A stretch of 64,000 nucleotides of DNA from a virus. A model generated the notes under the pieces. The model was given only the letters and a program-made list of their open reading frames with translations. It was not told where the DNA came from and did not search any database. Positions 43,161-52,802 of the stretch are shown here, piece by piece (within the stretch, counting starts at the first letter, position 1; each line of letters opens with the position of its first letter). Made by a program: the position numbers and the translations under genes. The stretch spans positions 1 to 64,000 of IMG/VR virus record IMGVR_UViG_3300034071_000801; one strand, written 5' to 3'.

Positions 43161-43439
43161 TTATAATTCTTCTTCTTTTGAAAATCTTTCTTCCCATATC
43201 TTTGTAACTTCATATGGATTAGCAATATAATCATTTAATGCTTTCATTCCATCTTTAATTGTTGCAAAAGGAACTGATTTACATCCCACTTTAATTACAC
43301 ATCCTATTGATAAGAATTCAATATTAATTTGATGATATCTAAGAAGTTCTGTTCTAGATGGTCTGTATTCTGATTTTACACAATCATCTTGAACTCTTCT
43401 TCCTGTTCCTAATTCTGGCATTACTGCTTCTTCTTCCAT
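43161..43439 (-). CDS. Hypothetical protein
   Basis: 92 residues (LGTGRRVQDDCVKSEYRPSR; CVIKVGCKSVPFATIKDGMK). Looks like a small phage protein of unknown function between SSB-like and Sak4-like genes. Confidence 0.55.
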   Translation of the reverse strand: MEEEAVMPELGTGRRVQDDCVKSEYRPSRTELLRYHQINIEFLSIGCVIKVGCKSVPFATIKDGMKALNDYIANPYEVTKIWEERFSKEEEL

Positions 43440-43449
43440 TTTAATTTAA

Positions 43450-44124
43450 TTAAGCGTTATAATAATCTGTTAAACTTTCTGCTACTATTTGCAGGTTATT
43501 TGGTATTTTTAATTCTTGGAACATTCCATCAGGACTTTTAGCTGGATACTTTCTATAACGATTAGTTACAAATTGATAATTAGCTGTTCCATCTTTGTTC
43601 TCTTCTACAAGAGTGTAGAGACATACAGTTAGTAATCCTTCTAATAACACTTGGTTATCAATAAGCTTGCCTGCAGTTTTGATCTTGTATCCTATTACAT
43701 CTTGACCATCCATCACTTCTTCTGGATGTGTAAGATAGAATACAGTGATGTCTTCTCTCAATTGTCTAGCAGTTCTAAATAGATCCACCATGTCTTTAGC
43801 CATAACACTAAATTTGGTAAATCCTACTTCTGTAGCTTTGTTCACCATATTGAATCCCATAATGTAATTAGAGTCTTCAATGATGATGTTCTTAATGTGA
43901 GGAGCTTTCTCTGAAATAGTTCTTAGTAAACGAGAGATCTCATTTGCATCTTCTACTTCCTTGTAATTTTTGTTTTCAGTGTTGTAAAGCTTCTCACTTC
44001 CCTTGAAAGGAAGCTCTTTCTTTGCAACATTGATAATGTACGTTTCTTCTGGATTTAGGTGCTTAATTGCTGTACTCTTTCCAGTACCAGTTGCACCAAC
44101 AATCCCAACTAATTTACTTGCCAT
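43450..44124 (-). CDS. Sak4-like RecA-fold ATPase (AAA_24)
   Basis: 224 residues. Walker A GATGTGKSTAIKHL near the start, Walker B NIIIEDSNY around residue 80, and VFYLTHPEE as motif III. Sak4 proteins are short RecA relatives that promote single-strand annealing with an SSB. The SSB-like gene is two genes away. Confidence 0.65.
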   Translation of the reverse strand: MASKLVGIVGATGTGKSTAIKHLNPEETYIINVAKKELPFKGSEKLYNTENKNYKEVEDANEISRLLRTISEKAPHIKNIIIEDSNYIMGFNMVNKATEVGFTKFSVMAKDMVDLFRTARQLREDITVFYLTHPEEVMDGQDVIGYKIKTAGKLIDNQVLLEGLLTVCLYTLVEENKDGTANYQFVTNRYRKYPAKSPDGMFQELKIPNNLQIVAESLTDYYNA

Positions 44125-44188
44125 TGTTTTAATTTATTTAGTTAATTTATTCTATAAATATACGATATATTCTTAATAAAATCAAGTG

Positions 44189-45262
44189 TTATATGTATTT
44201 TATTTTGGTTTTATCGAAGAATTCTAAAGCTTTCTGTAACCATTTCAATTCTACAGGTTCATTAGAACTCACTATGTATATGTGGGCTTTCTTATCTGGT
44301 GTAGCATACTCCATAGCCATACATCTATTAATCTTTTGAGCTAAATTCTCTGCATTACTATCGAAATAGTTAATAATCACTTTATCTAAAGGCTTATATG
44401 TAACACCTGTATTACCAATCTTTACAACAGCTAGATGATTACCTTCTCCTTCAGCAAAATCTTCGAACACTTGTTTCTCAGTAGATTTACTATGATAGGA
44501 AGGAATACCAAGACTGCTTGCCACTTTTACAGTGCCACAGAATACTAACACTCTCTCATCTTTATGTTTAGCTAATAGCTTTTTCGTAGCATTAGTTTTA
44601 GCTAAAGATGATTGAATAAGTCTCATTCTTGCAAGACGCATGAACATAGTGTCTGATCCACTATTCTGAAGTTTATTGATTACCCAAGATAATCCATCAT
44701 AGTGTTTCTTCTCTGTTTTAAGTTTTCCTTTATAATCATTTTGTACAAGATTGTCAAGGGGCACTTTAATAACATGTATCTCATAATCTACAATAACTCC
44801 TTCTTCAATTGCTTTTTCAATTGGATAGTGAGCTACAACATGTAAATCAAGTTCCTCTTCGAGAGTTCTTTCTGTATCACTGGCTAATGTACCAGTGAGA
44901 CCTAGTATACAAGCATTGTTACTAAATAGATCTTGACATGCTTCTATCTGAGCTTCACTCAATAGATGTATCTCATCTATAATAATAATATCATACTCAT
45001 TGTCTACTAACTTCTTTAATGATAAATGTGTTGTGTATGTGACATTGCTATCATCATATCCAAGATCATCAAAATCAGATTGCCAAGATTCTTTAATCTT
45101 ATTGTCTGGATACGCAATAAGAACAGATTTTGGTCTTAGTTGTTCTAAAACCAAAATACTAGTTCTTATCTTACCAAACCTTGGACATAGATTGAGTATA
45201 CCATGCTTTTCTTTTAACCATACATCAGCAAACTCTTTCTGTCTGAGGTCTCTTATACTCAT
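44189..45262 (-). CDS. SF2 helicase (DEIH box)
   Basis: 357 residues. The nucleotide loop is CPRFGKIRT (a changed Walker A), motif II DIIIIDEIHLL, motif III LGLTGTL, motif V GNTGVTY, motif VI NLAQKINRCMAM. This is the UvsW/ComFA-like arrangement of phage SF2 helicases. Probably remodels replication or recombination intermediates. Confidence 0.75.
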   Translation of the reverse strand: MSIRDLRQKEFADVWLKEKHGILNLCPRFGKIRTSILVLEQLRPKSVLIAYPDNKIKESWQSDFDDLGYDDSNVTYTTHLSLKKLVDNEYDIIIIDEIHLLSEAQIEACQDLFSNNACILGLTGTLASDTERTLEEELDLHVVAHYPIEKAIEEGVIVDYEIHVIKVPLDNLVQNDYKGKLKTEKKHYDGLSWVINKLQNSGSDTMFMRLARMRLIQSSLAKTNATKKLLAKHKDERVLVFCGTVKVASSLGIPSYHSKSTEKQVFEDFAEGEGNHLAVVKIGNTGVTYKPLDKVIINYFDSNAENLAQKINRCMAMEYATPDKKAHIYIVSSNEPVELKWLQKALEFFDKTKIKYI

Positions 45263-45264
45263 AT

Positions 45265-45948
45265 TTATCTACTTAATTTCACTTTGTAATCACCTCTTTT
45301 ACCTTTATTGATAATGTTTTCAAAGGCTATAACAAAGTCAGTTGTATTAGATAAAGCTGGAACAACGATCAATCTTGATCTTAATTTTATCAATTGAGGT
45401 CTTGTTAGCTTATCATACACTGCTGCAATTGCTCTAACAAACTTTTGATCTTTGTTGTAAGATATTGTACTACAGTTTAAAACATATTCTGCCATTCGGT
45501 CTGCATTAGGATTTTGTTTAAGAACTTCTCCTTTTCTAATATCAGAAGTTTTTACACCTGAACCAAATAAAAGAACGATTGAGCAAGAAAGATTTAATTC
45601 ATATTTCTCTTTAAATTTCAAAAGCTTTCTGTAGCAATCAACATTCTGTTGTGCATATGAATTTACGTAATCTTCTAAAGTCCAATTTGACTGTGTAGAA
45701 TTTAAAAGAATCATTTTGTCAATGTAATTTCCTTCTACAATTTCAAACTCTACTGAGATACCAAGTTCTTTAGCTGCTAAGAATCTGTGTTGACCATCAA
45801 TGATCACCCATTCTTTTGTAATTAATACTGGTCTACCTGGAATAAATCCAAATTTAGACATTGAGTCTTTAATTGCTAAGACTGTTTTTGTTTTAATCTC
45901 TCTGTTTTCTTTAGAGAATAGGAATTTTGAATAATTTGTTGTTTTCAT
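45265..45948 (-). CDS. ParB-like nuclease domain protein
   Basis: 227 residues. VLITKEWVIIDGQHRFLAAKELG is the ParB/Srx fold; LLNSTQSNWTLEDYV follows. No helix-turn-helix for parS is evident, so it is closer to phage ParB-type regulators than to chromosome partition proteins. Role in gene expression or DNA handling unknown. Confidence 0.7.
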   Translation of the reverse strand: MKTTNYSKFLFSKENREIKTKTVLAIKDSMSKFGFIPGRPVLITKEWVIIDGQHRFLAAKELGISVEFEIVEGNYIDKMILLNSTQSNWTLEDYVNSYAQQNVDCYRKLLKFKEKYELNLSCSIVLLFGSGVKTSDIRKGEVLKQNPNADRMAEYVLNCSTISYNKDQKFVRAIAAVYDKLTRPQLIKLRSRLIVVPALSNTTDFVIAFENIINKGKRGDYKVKLSR

Positions 45949-45977
45949 TTTTAATTGATTTAATTGATTTTAATTGT

Positions 45978-47042
45978 TTATCTAAGAAAGAAACTCTTAT
46001 TTGTAATATTTTGGTAATCTGAGTCTGTGATATCTTTCTTTCTAGGTAACTCCTTGAATAAACCAAGTTCACCTAGGAATGCTAGTCCAATTCTCACATC
46101 ATCTTCACCGTATGAATTCTTGATTAGTCTTACACTTCTGAAATACTTAGCACCAAATTGATCTTTTAATTTATCTAGGTCATATCCAGAAGGATCTGCC
46201 ACTTTATATCTCATAGGATCAAATAAGGCCATAACTACATCAGCATCATTCTGTGTGCTTGAGCTATCTGCAAAATCTTCTAACTGAGGTTCTACATCAC
46301 CATTCTTTATCCTAGATGGATTAGAAATGCTTCTGTTGAACTGACTTACCACTACAGGACTGTAGCCATAGAAATCTCTAGCATATCTGAGTTCATCAGA
46401 CATCTTATCAATAGCATCCTTTTTAGTTGGTTGAGCTGCTGTAGTCTTAAGAAGACCAATGTGATCTACTACAACCATGGTAATTTGTGTTGGGTCATTA
46501 GGAACATATATTTTATTCCATTTGTCCAATTGTTGTATCTCACCATTCTCTTCAGCATAAGTTTTGAGTTCTTTTGCTATACCTACAGGATTCTCTGGAC
46601 CATCTATGATGGTGACTATCTCACTGAGCTGATCTACATAATCTTTATAATAAAGAAACAAATCATGCTCATCTTTAGTCATCTTCTCATTCCAGCCCAA
46701 GATTTTACCTACAGGAATAATTATACCCTGGTCTAGAAATATTTTACGAGATACCCATTTGGCCATCTTATAAGTTCTACTTCTCTCCATGGACCTATAC
46801 CACACCTTCACCTTAATACCTGAAGCAATTCCTTCTTTGGACATAGCCCAATCAACAGGATTAAGAACAAATGCATCATCAATAAAAGATGTCTTACCTG
46901 ATCCTGTGTTACCACCTATCAAATAATACATTCCCTTACGAATACCTACATATCTAGTAAGCCTATCAAAACCCATTGGTATACCTCTATTGAAATCACC
47001 TAGGCCTTTGTTAACTTCTGCATTTAATAATTCAAAACTCAT
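45978..47042 (-). CDS. dnaB: Replicative DNA helicase (DnaB-like)
   Basis: 354 residues, lacking the N-terminal primase-binding domain of DnaB. Walker A is GGNTGSGKTSFIDD, Walker B MVVVDHIGLL, and VVSQFNRS...NDADVVMALFDP follow. Hexameric 5'-3' helicase at the fork. Next to genes for a replisome-organiser-like protein and polymerase. Confidence 0.85.
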   Translation of the reverse strand: MSFELLNAEVNKGLGDFNRGIPMGFDRLTRYVGIRKGMYYLIGGNTGSGKTSFIDDAFVLNPVDWAMSKEGIASGIKVKVWYRSMERSRTYKMAKWVSRKIFLDQGIIIPVGKILGWNEKMTKDEHDLFLYYKDYVDQLSEIVTIIDGPENPVGIAKELKTYAEENGEIQQLDKWNKIYVPNDPTQITMVVVDHIGLLKTTAAQPTKKDAIDKMSDELRYARDFYGYSPVVVSQFNRSISNPSRIKNGDVEPQLEDFADSSSTQNDADVVMALFDPMRYKVADPSGYDLDKLKDQFGAKYFRSVRLIKNSYGEDDVRIGLAFLGELGLFKELPRKKDITDSDYQNITNKSFFLR

Positions 47043-47235
47043 AGTTTTCTATTTGATGTTTAACATCATACCAAAATTTAGCACGTGTTTCTTCAATCAT
47101 CTTATTAACTAAGATTAATGCAAATTTTTTAGCAATTGAAGTACAAAGAATTTCATTACCACATTCAGTATCTTCATTCATTAAAATGATACGATATTCG
47201 TTTACTAAATCTTCTGCTTGTTTTTCTGGTGTCAT
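47032..47235 (-). CDS. Hypothetical protein
   Basis: 67 residues (TPEKQAEDLVNEYRIILMNED; FALILVNKMIEET). Helical; similar short proteins with EKAxxLVxxYR are frequent in phages. Coupled by ATGA-type overlap. Confidence 0.55.
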   Translation of the reverse strand: MTPEKQAEDLVNEYRIILMNEDTECGNEILCTSIAKKFALILVNKMIEETRAKFWYDVKHQIENYEF

Positions 47236-47423
47236 AATCCTGTATGTTTTAAAAATTGTAATAAAGTAAATCCTTCATATCTTTTTTCTAACATCTTTTC
47301 TAGAGTAGACTTACCAAGAGATTCTATATATCCTTTTGTTAAAGAATTCATAGGCATTTCAAGAGCTTTTTCTCTTTTTGATCTTAATTCAAAATCTTCT
47401 TTTATTAAATCTTTTGATGTCAT
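47232..47423 (-). CDS. Hypothetical protein
   Basis: 63 residues (SKDLIKEDFELRSKREKALEM; LEKMLEKRYEGFTLLQF). Helical, unknown. ATGA coupling with neighbours. Confidence 0.5.
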   Translation of the reverse strand: MTSKDLIKEDFELRSKREKALEMPMNSLTKGYIESLGKSTLEKMLEKRYEGFTLLQFLKHTGL

Positions 47424-48049
47424 ATGTCAGTTCCTCCTTGTGGTTTTTGTGGTGCTACATTCACTGCAGCTCCATCATTAATTAATTCAATATAAGCTTC
47501 GAAAGCTCTTTGGTTTAGATAGGTGACACTATTTTGCATGAATGTCATTCTATTACTATTGGTATCAATAGAACTTTCTTTCTTCTGTAAGAGTTCATAA
47601 TTAAGAGCACCTATCAGCTGTGCAGCTGTATATTCTCCTTCTAATAATATCTTATCAAATTTAAGTCTACATTCATCTTTACCCTTCCTAATAGATCTAG
47701 TACCTGTAAACTTCTTATTCTTATACTCAAATGAATCAGTACCTGGATAAGTCTTCCACCATTCTTCAAAGTCTGTTGTAGCAGGCTTTCTTCTTATTAT
47801 CTTTGCAGTGCTCTTAGCATCTACAAATTCTAATAAATCTTTGCCTATTAATGTGAGCTTTTCATCATCTTTTGTTATAAGCCCTTTTCTTACTAAAGAT
47901 TGATAGACAGAATCAATCTTCATACTTCCCTCACATAATGGAGAAATATCATATTGTTCGTCTATCAACTTTAATAAGAATATAACATCTAGATTATAAC
48001 CTCTCTTGATGAGCTCCTCGAATTGTTGAGGTTCTATGTTTATTTTCAT
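47420..48049 (-). CDS. Winged-helix replisome-organiser-like protein
   Basis: 209 residues. An N-terminal winged helix (VYQSLVRKGLITKDDEKLTLIG) precedes FEEWWKTYPGTDSFEYKNKKF and a helical domain. The layout resembles phage replication initiators or helicase loaders, which are often next to dnaB. Exact function not proven. Confidence 0.5.
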   Translation of the reverse strand: MKINIEPQQFEELIKRGYNLDVIFLLKLIDEQYDISPLCEGSMKIDSVYQSLVRKGLITKDDEKLTLIGKDLLEFVDAKSTAKIIRRKPATTDFEEWWKTYPGTDSFEYKNKKFTGTRSIRKGKDECRLKFDKILLEGEYTAAQLIGALNYELLQKKESSIDTNSNRMTFMQNSVTYLNQRAFEAYIELINDGAAVNVAPQKPQGGTDI

Positions 48050-48200
48050 CTTTTGGTTTTATCACTTTAATTATTGCAGGCTTTCTACTCTTGGCTTTAT
48101 GTTCTGCTTCCCATTTATGCCATGAATCAACTATATCTCTTTCTCTTTCAAAAGCATATATGTGATCATTGGGATACTCATAATCCTCAAACCAATTCAT
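47994..48200 (-). CDS. Hypothetical protein
   Basis: 68 residues (NWFEDYEYPNDHIYAFERERD; KWEAEHKAKSRKPAIIKVIK). Basic end. Overlaps the next gene by 56 bases, so one of the two starts may be later. Confidence 0.45.
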   Translation of the reverse strand: MNWFEDYEYPNDHIYAFERERDIVDSWHKWEAEHKAKSRKPAIIKVIKPKDENKHRTSTIRGAHQERL

Positions 48201-48463
48201 TATTCAACAGTTTTTCTTGGTCTTCCAACAGGTCTTTTAGCAACAGGTGTTGCAGATTCTGCAAGAGTTGATTTCTTCTTCTTGTTGTAATACTTCTTCT
48301 TCTTCTTAGGTTTCTCCACTTCAGTAACAACAAATGTCACTTTTCTAGGTTGAAATAAAGGCGTATCCTCTTCTTCTTTAATTTCTGGTGCATTCTTGTA
48401 TGCAAAATACAATGATAATATTGCTATAACAGCAATTGCTCCAATGATAATAGATAATTCCAT
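48200..48463 (-). CDS. Membrane-anchored AT-hook protein
   Basis: 87 residues. One N-terminal membrane helix (LSIIIGAIAVIAILSLYFAY) with no cleavage site, then an acidic and Lys-rich linker (KPKKKKKYYNKKKKS), and a C-terminal AT-hook (KRPVGRPRKT). The topology would place the AT-hook in the cytoplasm or on the inner face and could tether AT-rich phage DNA to the membrane. Inference from motifs; the AT-hook core GRPRK is clear. Confidence 0.65.
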   Translation of the reverse strand: MELSIIIGAIAVIAILSLYFAYKNAPEIKEEEDTPLFQPRKVTFVVTEVEKPKKKKKYYNKKKKSTLAESATPVAKRPVGRPRKTVE

Positions 48464-48468
48464 AATTG

Positions 48469-48726
48469 TTAAGATTTAATTCGCAATCCAAACTGAAGTG
48501 TGAACCACCCAAATGTTTGTTCTGCTTTTGATTTGTTAAATTTAAAGATTTTTTTCATTAAAGGAATAGCATATGCTTTGAATTCCTCATGCTCAGCTGG
48601 AGTCATTGTCCAGTTAAAGAACCACATATCATCAGATAGTGTATCCTCTAGGGTCTTACCAACCATATTTAGTTGGTATTCAACTAAATGTTTAGAGATG
48701 TTCTCACGATTGATTTTAGCTTTCAT
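48469..48726 (-). CDS. Hypothetical protein
   Basis: 85 residues (HLVEYQLNMVGKTLEDTL; FFNWTMTPAEHEEFKAYAI; TFGWFTLQFGLRI). Recognisable as a small phage family beside PolB, function unknown. Confidence 0.55.
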   Translation of the reverse strand: MKAKINRENISKHLVEYQLNMVGKTLEDTLSDDMWFFNWTMTPAEHEEFKAYAIPLMKKIFKFNKSKAEQTFGWFTLQFGLRIKS

Positions 48727-50690
48727 TAGAATAAATTTAATTGATTAGGTATAAATACCGTTTTTACTCTTCTGCCTTCAGTTTTAATCTTTAAGACTAA
48801 TCTGTTAGCTTTTTCAATGTAGTAATCATAATTGACATTATCAACTTTACTACCTTTTGGTAAGAAATTACAAACTTTACATACCCACTCACCAGCTTCT
48901 ACTTGACTTATTGCAGCAGCTCTGGTTTGACACTCTGGATTCTTAATCTTAAAGATCTTATCTCCTTCATTGGATACATAATAGCGTATGAGTTTATCAT
49001 ACACTGTCTTCTCACCAGTTGACCTATTGGTCCCTTCATAGTGAAAACTCCTACTAGCTTTCTGTCTTAAGCAAAAATCATAAAGATTAGTGTGAGCACG
49101 AATTGTATGCTCAACAGGAGTACCATGTACAAAATAACTTTCAAGAGCAATAGGTATGATCCTAGCTGATTTGTTTTTATGTAATTCAAAATCAGTAAGG
49201 AAATCACCTTTTTTCTTAATCTCTCCATTGGTCATAATTGCTAAATAGTCATTCACTGTACTAAAGATAATCTTGGAATAGTCTGTTCTCTCCAACTCAT
49301 ATTGAGTGATGTCACACCACCATGCATTGATTTCATGCATCAAAGGAATCATGTCTTTCTTAATCTTGATGGTTACACCATCCGTATTAGCAGAGATCAC
49401 ATGTATGCCATTGGTTTCATATTTTTCAATAAGCATCATCAAGCTAAGCTCACCAGTAATTGTGGTGAACATAGTTAACTGCCTATCATATATCCAATTC
49501 TGCATATCAGATGACTTACCATATACAGAGTTAACTGCAAGTTTAAGTGCTCCAACAATTCCTTTAATCTTCTTATCCTTCTTTGCAAAGGGTTTAAGCT
49601 CCAATCTTTTATCAAACATCTGTTTGTATCCCCGAAGGAATTCCTTACCTAAATGGGCAGGAAACTTACCATTGTTGATAATGATAGCAGGATAATAACT
49701 AGACACATCCCAATCAATTATCTCATAGTCTTCATCAGCTTCGAAGATCTTAGGACCATTCTCTGTGTGAAGACCACCTTTCATAAAAGAATACACATTT
49801 CCGTGGAAATCTATATGCTCTTTGAAATCATCTTGCAGACCAAGCTGCATTTTATTAATCTTCTTTAAGAAGTCTTTTAGTTGTGGAGTTTCAAACTTTA
49901 CATACTTAGCAATGCAATTCTTTACATCAATGCTTTTTCTGAAATATCCTTTCTTAGGAAGTTCTCTGTATGTAATTCCTTTCTCTGAACAATAATACTT
50001 CTTAATCATTTCATCCCCTATCTTAGAGTCTGAATAGTTCATACAAGGGATACCAAATTCAGCTTCAATATCTTGTCTCAGCTCTATTTGATTATTCCCT
50101 TTATACAGTGGATGATCTGTATCACCCATAGTTATCTTGTAGAATTCATAAGTTGCATCTACATCATTATAACAATAGTCAATGGTCATCTCCACTTCTT
50201 CTTTTGTCATATTAATTTTGGTATGATGTATAGGCATTTCTTCTATATTCTCAAGATCCATCTCAAACTCTAGTCTTTTAAGACTCACCATTCGATTCTT
50301 ATTATCATAGTGGTGTATCTTGAACAGATCTAATTGTTTGAGGCTTAATTCATGCTCTCTGTACTCAGGGAACACATCATAGTTAGCATCATGAATAACA
50401 TCAGCAGCTTTCTGTGCTATTCTTGCACATATTTCTAAATTGCTTAACTCATGCCACTTATCGTAGTTTCTCAAGATCCATTCAACAACTTGACTGTCAA
50501 AGCGTAGATTATTATATCCTACCCAATAAGCATCAGCATGTTCTTCTGTATATCTAACGAATTTATCTAATTGATTCTTCCATTTAGACACTTGAAAGCT
50601 CTTACCAGCTTTACCAGGCACCATACATACAACTAAGAATAGTTCTTGCATGGTCTCTATGTCATAAATTATTACGTCTTTGTTGTTCAT
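48726..50690 (-). CDS. Family B DNA polymerase
   Basis: 654 residues, shorter than cellular PolB. Exonuclease motifs: IYDIETM, NNLRFDSQ and YCYNDVDATYEFY. Polymerase motif A is WDVSSYYPAIIIN, motif B KLAVNSVYGKSSD, motif C ISANTDGVTI. Proofreading and synthesis sites are all present. The size resembles phi29-type and crAss-like polymerases. Stop overlaps the next gene by one base. Confidence 0.9.
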   Translation of the reverse strand: MNNKDVIIYDIETMQELFLVVCMVPGKAGKSFQVSKWKNQLDKFVRYTEEHADAYWVGYNNLRFDSQVVEWILRNYDKWHELSNLEICARIAQKAADVIHDANYDVFPEYREHELSLKQLDLFKIHHYDNKNRMVSLKRLEFEMDLENIEEMPIHHTKINMTKEEVEMTIDYCYNDVDATYEFYKITMGDTDHPLYKGNNQIELRQDIEAEFGIPCMNYSDSKIGDEMIKKYYCSEKGITYRELPKKGYFRKSIDVKNCIAKYVKFETPQLKDFLKKINKMQLGLQDDFKEHIDFHGNVYSFMKGGLHTENGPKIFEADEDYEIIDWDVSSYYPAIIINNGKFPAHLGKEFLRGYKQMFDKRLELKPFAKKDKKIKGIVGALKLAVNSVYGKSSDMQNWIYDRQLTMFTTITGELSLMMLIEKYETNGIHVISANTDGVTIKIKKDMIPLMHEINAWWCDITQYELERTDYSKIIFSTVNDYLAIMTNGEIKKKGDFLTDFELHKNKSARIIPIALESYFVHGTPVEHTIRAHTNLYDFCLRQKASRSFHYEGTNRSTGEKTVYDKLIRYYVSNEGDKIFKIKNPECQTRAAAISQVEAGEWVCKVCNFLPKGSKVDNVNYDYYIEKANRLVLKIKTEGRRVKTVFIPNQLNLF

Positions 50691-50718
50691 GTAATCTTAT
50701 TTTAATTTAAAAATTAAT

Positions 50719-51138
50719 TTATATTTTTTTAATTAAATTATTTACCAATTGCCATTCATGTTTGGTTGCTGATAATTTTTTACATAATGAATGTAAAGCA
50801 TTTAAAGCATCGTCAACCCTTTGTTTTTTTGTATTGGAATTAGTTGTTGGTGTAATTGGTAATTTATCTGTTAAATCCCATTCTATTACAAGTCTGTCAG
50901 TAACCCTACATTTTCTTTCTGATTTTTCGTAAACTACTCCTAAATCTCTTAATTGAGATAGTAATTTCCAAGCGTGTTTGACTTGAATTTGATTTTGGTC
51001 AATGTAGCTTTGTAGTTCTCCAGCAGTACAAGGCGAAGAATAAAGCATAGCATCTAATGTTCTTAATCTTAATTTTGAAAGTAATCCTTCTGCTTTAATT
51101 TGATTGTAACAGTTAATGGAAGTTGTTCTTGTTCCCAT
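50719..51138 (-). CDS. Winged-helix DNA-binding protein
   Basis: 139 residues. LDAMLYSSPCTAGELQSYIDQ then AWKLLSQLRDLGVVYEKSERKC is a winged helix with wing. A possible regulator of early genes or replication. Confidence 0.6.
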   Translation of the reverse strand: MGTRTTSINCYNQIKAEGLLSKLRLRTLDAMLYSSPCTAGELQSYIDQNQIQVKHAWKLLSQLRDLGVVYEKSERKCRVTDRLVIEWDLTDKLPITPTTNSNTKKQRVDDALNALHSLCKKLSATKHEWQLVNNLIKKI

Positions 51139-51169
51139 AATCTTATTTGTTTTTAAATTATTTCTTCTT

Positions 51170-51367
51170 TCATTCTCTCGTTGTGTTTTTATGATCTCTC
51201 CAATCTAACCAAAATCCTATTCCTACAATGATGTTCATACCAAATGAGGCAAGAATTTCTGTTATGTCTTCATAGATGTTAATAGATAGGTGGATATGTC
51301 CTACCATCCAAAAAGGCATAGCAAGATTATTCGATATCCACCTAACTAAATAATTTATAAATTTCAT
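51170..51367 (-). CDS. Small membrane protein
   Basis: 65 residues with one or two hydrophobic segments (LAMPFWMVGHIHLSI; SFGMNIIVGIGFWLDW). It is similar in pattern to small phage membrane proteins. Follows a promoter element at 51374. Confidence 0.5.
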   Translation of the reverse strand: MKFINYLVRWISNNLAMPFWMVGHIHLSINIYEDITEILASFGMNIIVGIGFWLDWRDHKNTTRE

Positions 51368-51373
51368 AGCCTA

Positions 51374-51381
51374 CAAAGATA
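51374..51381 (-). promoter_or_regulatory. TAnnTTTG promoter element
   Basis: TATCTTTG on the minus strand, just ahead of the start at 51367; no TTG at the correct -33 distance (nearest is 24 bases away). Confidence 0.4.
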
Positions 51382-51414
51382 ATTAAAAATGTTATATTAT
51401 TCTAACAATTTTAA

Positions 51415-51663
51415 TTAGACTGGTTTTAATTTACGATTGATAAATTCTCTTACTACCATTCTTGTGATATGTGGTATTCTTTTTGCTTCCAATTCATAAT
51501 TGATAATGTTCTCATACTCAGTCTTACTGATTGAATACATTATACCATTTTTACTACTTGGATTCTCTGATTTAAGAATGACAGATTGTGATTTCACTTT
51601 CTTAATTATAAAATCTGCCACCTTTCTCTCGTGTGTGTGTTTATTTGCTACTGATAATTCCAT
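51415..51663 (-). CDS. Hypothetical protein
   Basis: 82 residues from ATG 51663 (ELSVANKHTHERKVADFII); a longer frame to 51705 runs through the previous gene and is unlikely. Basic end (REFINRKLKPV). Unknown. Confidence 0.5.
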   Translation of the reverse strand: MELSVANKHTHERKVADFIIKKVKSQSVILKSENPSSKNGIMYSISKTEYENIINYELEAKRIPHITRMVVREFINRKLKPV

Positions 51664-51665
51664 AT

Positions 51666-52145
51666 TTAAATTTCTTCTAATCCATCGTTTAATGTTACAT
51701 CCCAATCTTCTAGATCATCATCTTCTTGAAGAAAAGATAATATAACTTTATCTTCAATTAATGTTGGTTCTAATCCTTCTTCTTCATCATCTATATCAAT
51801 AGATAAGAATCCTTGTTCTTCTCTTAATACAAAATTAATATCATCTAATGTAATGTCTCTTAATTCATCAGTATCAGGACCATCATCCCACCAACCAATT
51901 TGATCTTGATTTATTACTACTACTTCTGGATGATATTTTGTATAACTATCAATGATGATGATTAGTTCTACTGGTGCACCATTCTTGCTCATGAACTCAT
52001 CCATGTCTTCAGGAACTTCTTCAAGCTCCCATAGTTCAACATATGGTTCAATTACACCTACAGATATTCTGTTGACAAAGAGCATACCCTCCTCTAATTC
52101 AAGAGGAAGATAGCTTTTTAATGCAATTTCTGCTGTATACCACAT
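51666..52145 (-). CDS. Hypothetical acidic protein
   Basis: 159 residues, very acidic (ELWELEEVPEDMDEF; SIDIDDEEEGLEP; LQEDDDLEDWDV). Phage acidic proteins of this sort can mimic DNA or bind host enzymes, but no family is recognised. Confidence 0.5.
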   Translation of the reverse strand: MWYTAEIALKSYLPLELEEGMLFVNRISVGVIEPYVELWELEEVPEDMDEFMSKNGAPVELIIIIDSYTKYHPEVVVINQDQIGWWDDGPDTDELRDITLDDINFVLREEQGFLSIDIDDEEEGLEPTLIEDKVILSFLQEDDDLEDWDVTLNDGLEEI

Positions 52146-52501
52146 TAGAACTCTCTCTTAGGTGCTGGTTCTGTAATTTGATATACACCATGTGAACTAG
52201 ATAGTCTTAAAAGAATATGAAGCTGTTCAGCTTCTAAATAGTTTATCTCTTTCTTTGAGTTAATACCAATTAGCTCTATACCATTACCTGTGTCTACTAG
52301 CTGCATAGCAACTGTTTTTCTTACATTCTCAGCCCATTCAATATAATCACTAAAATATAGTGTATGAACTGTAGCTTGTGGTGTAGCATCTAGTTTATGA
52401 TAATCATATTCATGTTTACCATTGATATAGATTTCTTCTCTGTATAACACATCACTTGTGTTATCAATTACATCTTGTATTTCTTTCTTTAATGTTGCCA
52501 T
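52145..52501 (-). CDS. Hypothetical protein
   Basis: 118 residues, beta/alpha (DVLYREEIYINGKHEYDYH; TVHTLYFSDYIEWAENVRK). Joined to the next gene by a one-base overlap. Confidence 0.5.
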   Translation of the reverse strand: MATLKKEIQDVIDNTSDVLYREEIYINGKHEYDYHKLDATPQATVHTLYFSDYIEWAENVRKTVAMQLVDTGNGIELIGINSKKEINYLEAEQLHILLRLSSSHGVYQITEPAPKREF

Positions 52502-52502
52502 G

Positions 52503-52802
52503 TTATTGTTTGTTTACTAAGTTTAACGCTATTTGATGTCCTTCAAGAGCATCTTCATAAGATGTATATCTATCTTGATATTGGTCATGTTCTCCTCCAA
52601 ATATCATAGTTTCCCATAATACAGGAATATCACTATCCCAAGCATGATCAAGACCAAGAAACACTGTTGATATAAATATATCACCAATATGTTCTTGTTT
52701 TACTGCTTTTCTCTCTGGATTCTTCTCTAACCATTCTGCTGCTTCCATAATTGAAACAGATTTTACAGGTTTATTGTTCTCGTCTAATATATACCAAGCC
52801 AT
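52503..52802 (-). CDS. Hypothetical protein
   Basis: 99 residues (AWYILDENNKPVKSVSIMEA; WETMIFGGEHDQYQDRY). Similar proteins with ISTVFLG(L)DH and WETM(I/V)FGG are common in phages, function unknown. Confidence 0.55.
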   Translation of the reverse strand: MAWYILDENNKPVKSVSIMEAAEWLEKNPERKAVKQEHIGDIFISTVFLGLDHAWDSDIPVLWETMIFGGEHDQYQDRYTSYEDALEGHQIALNLVNKQ

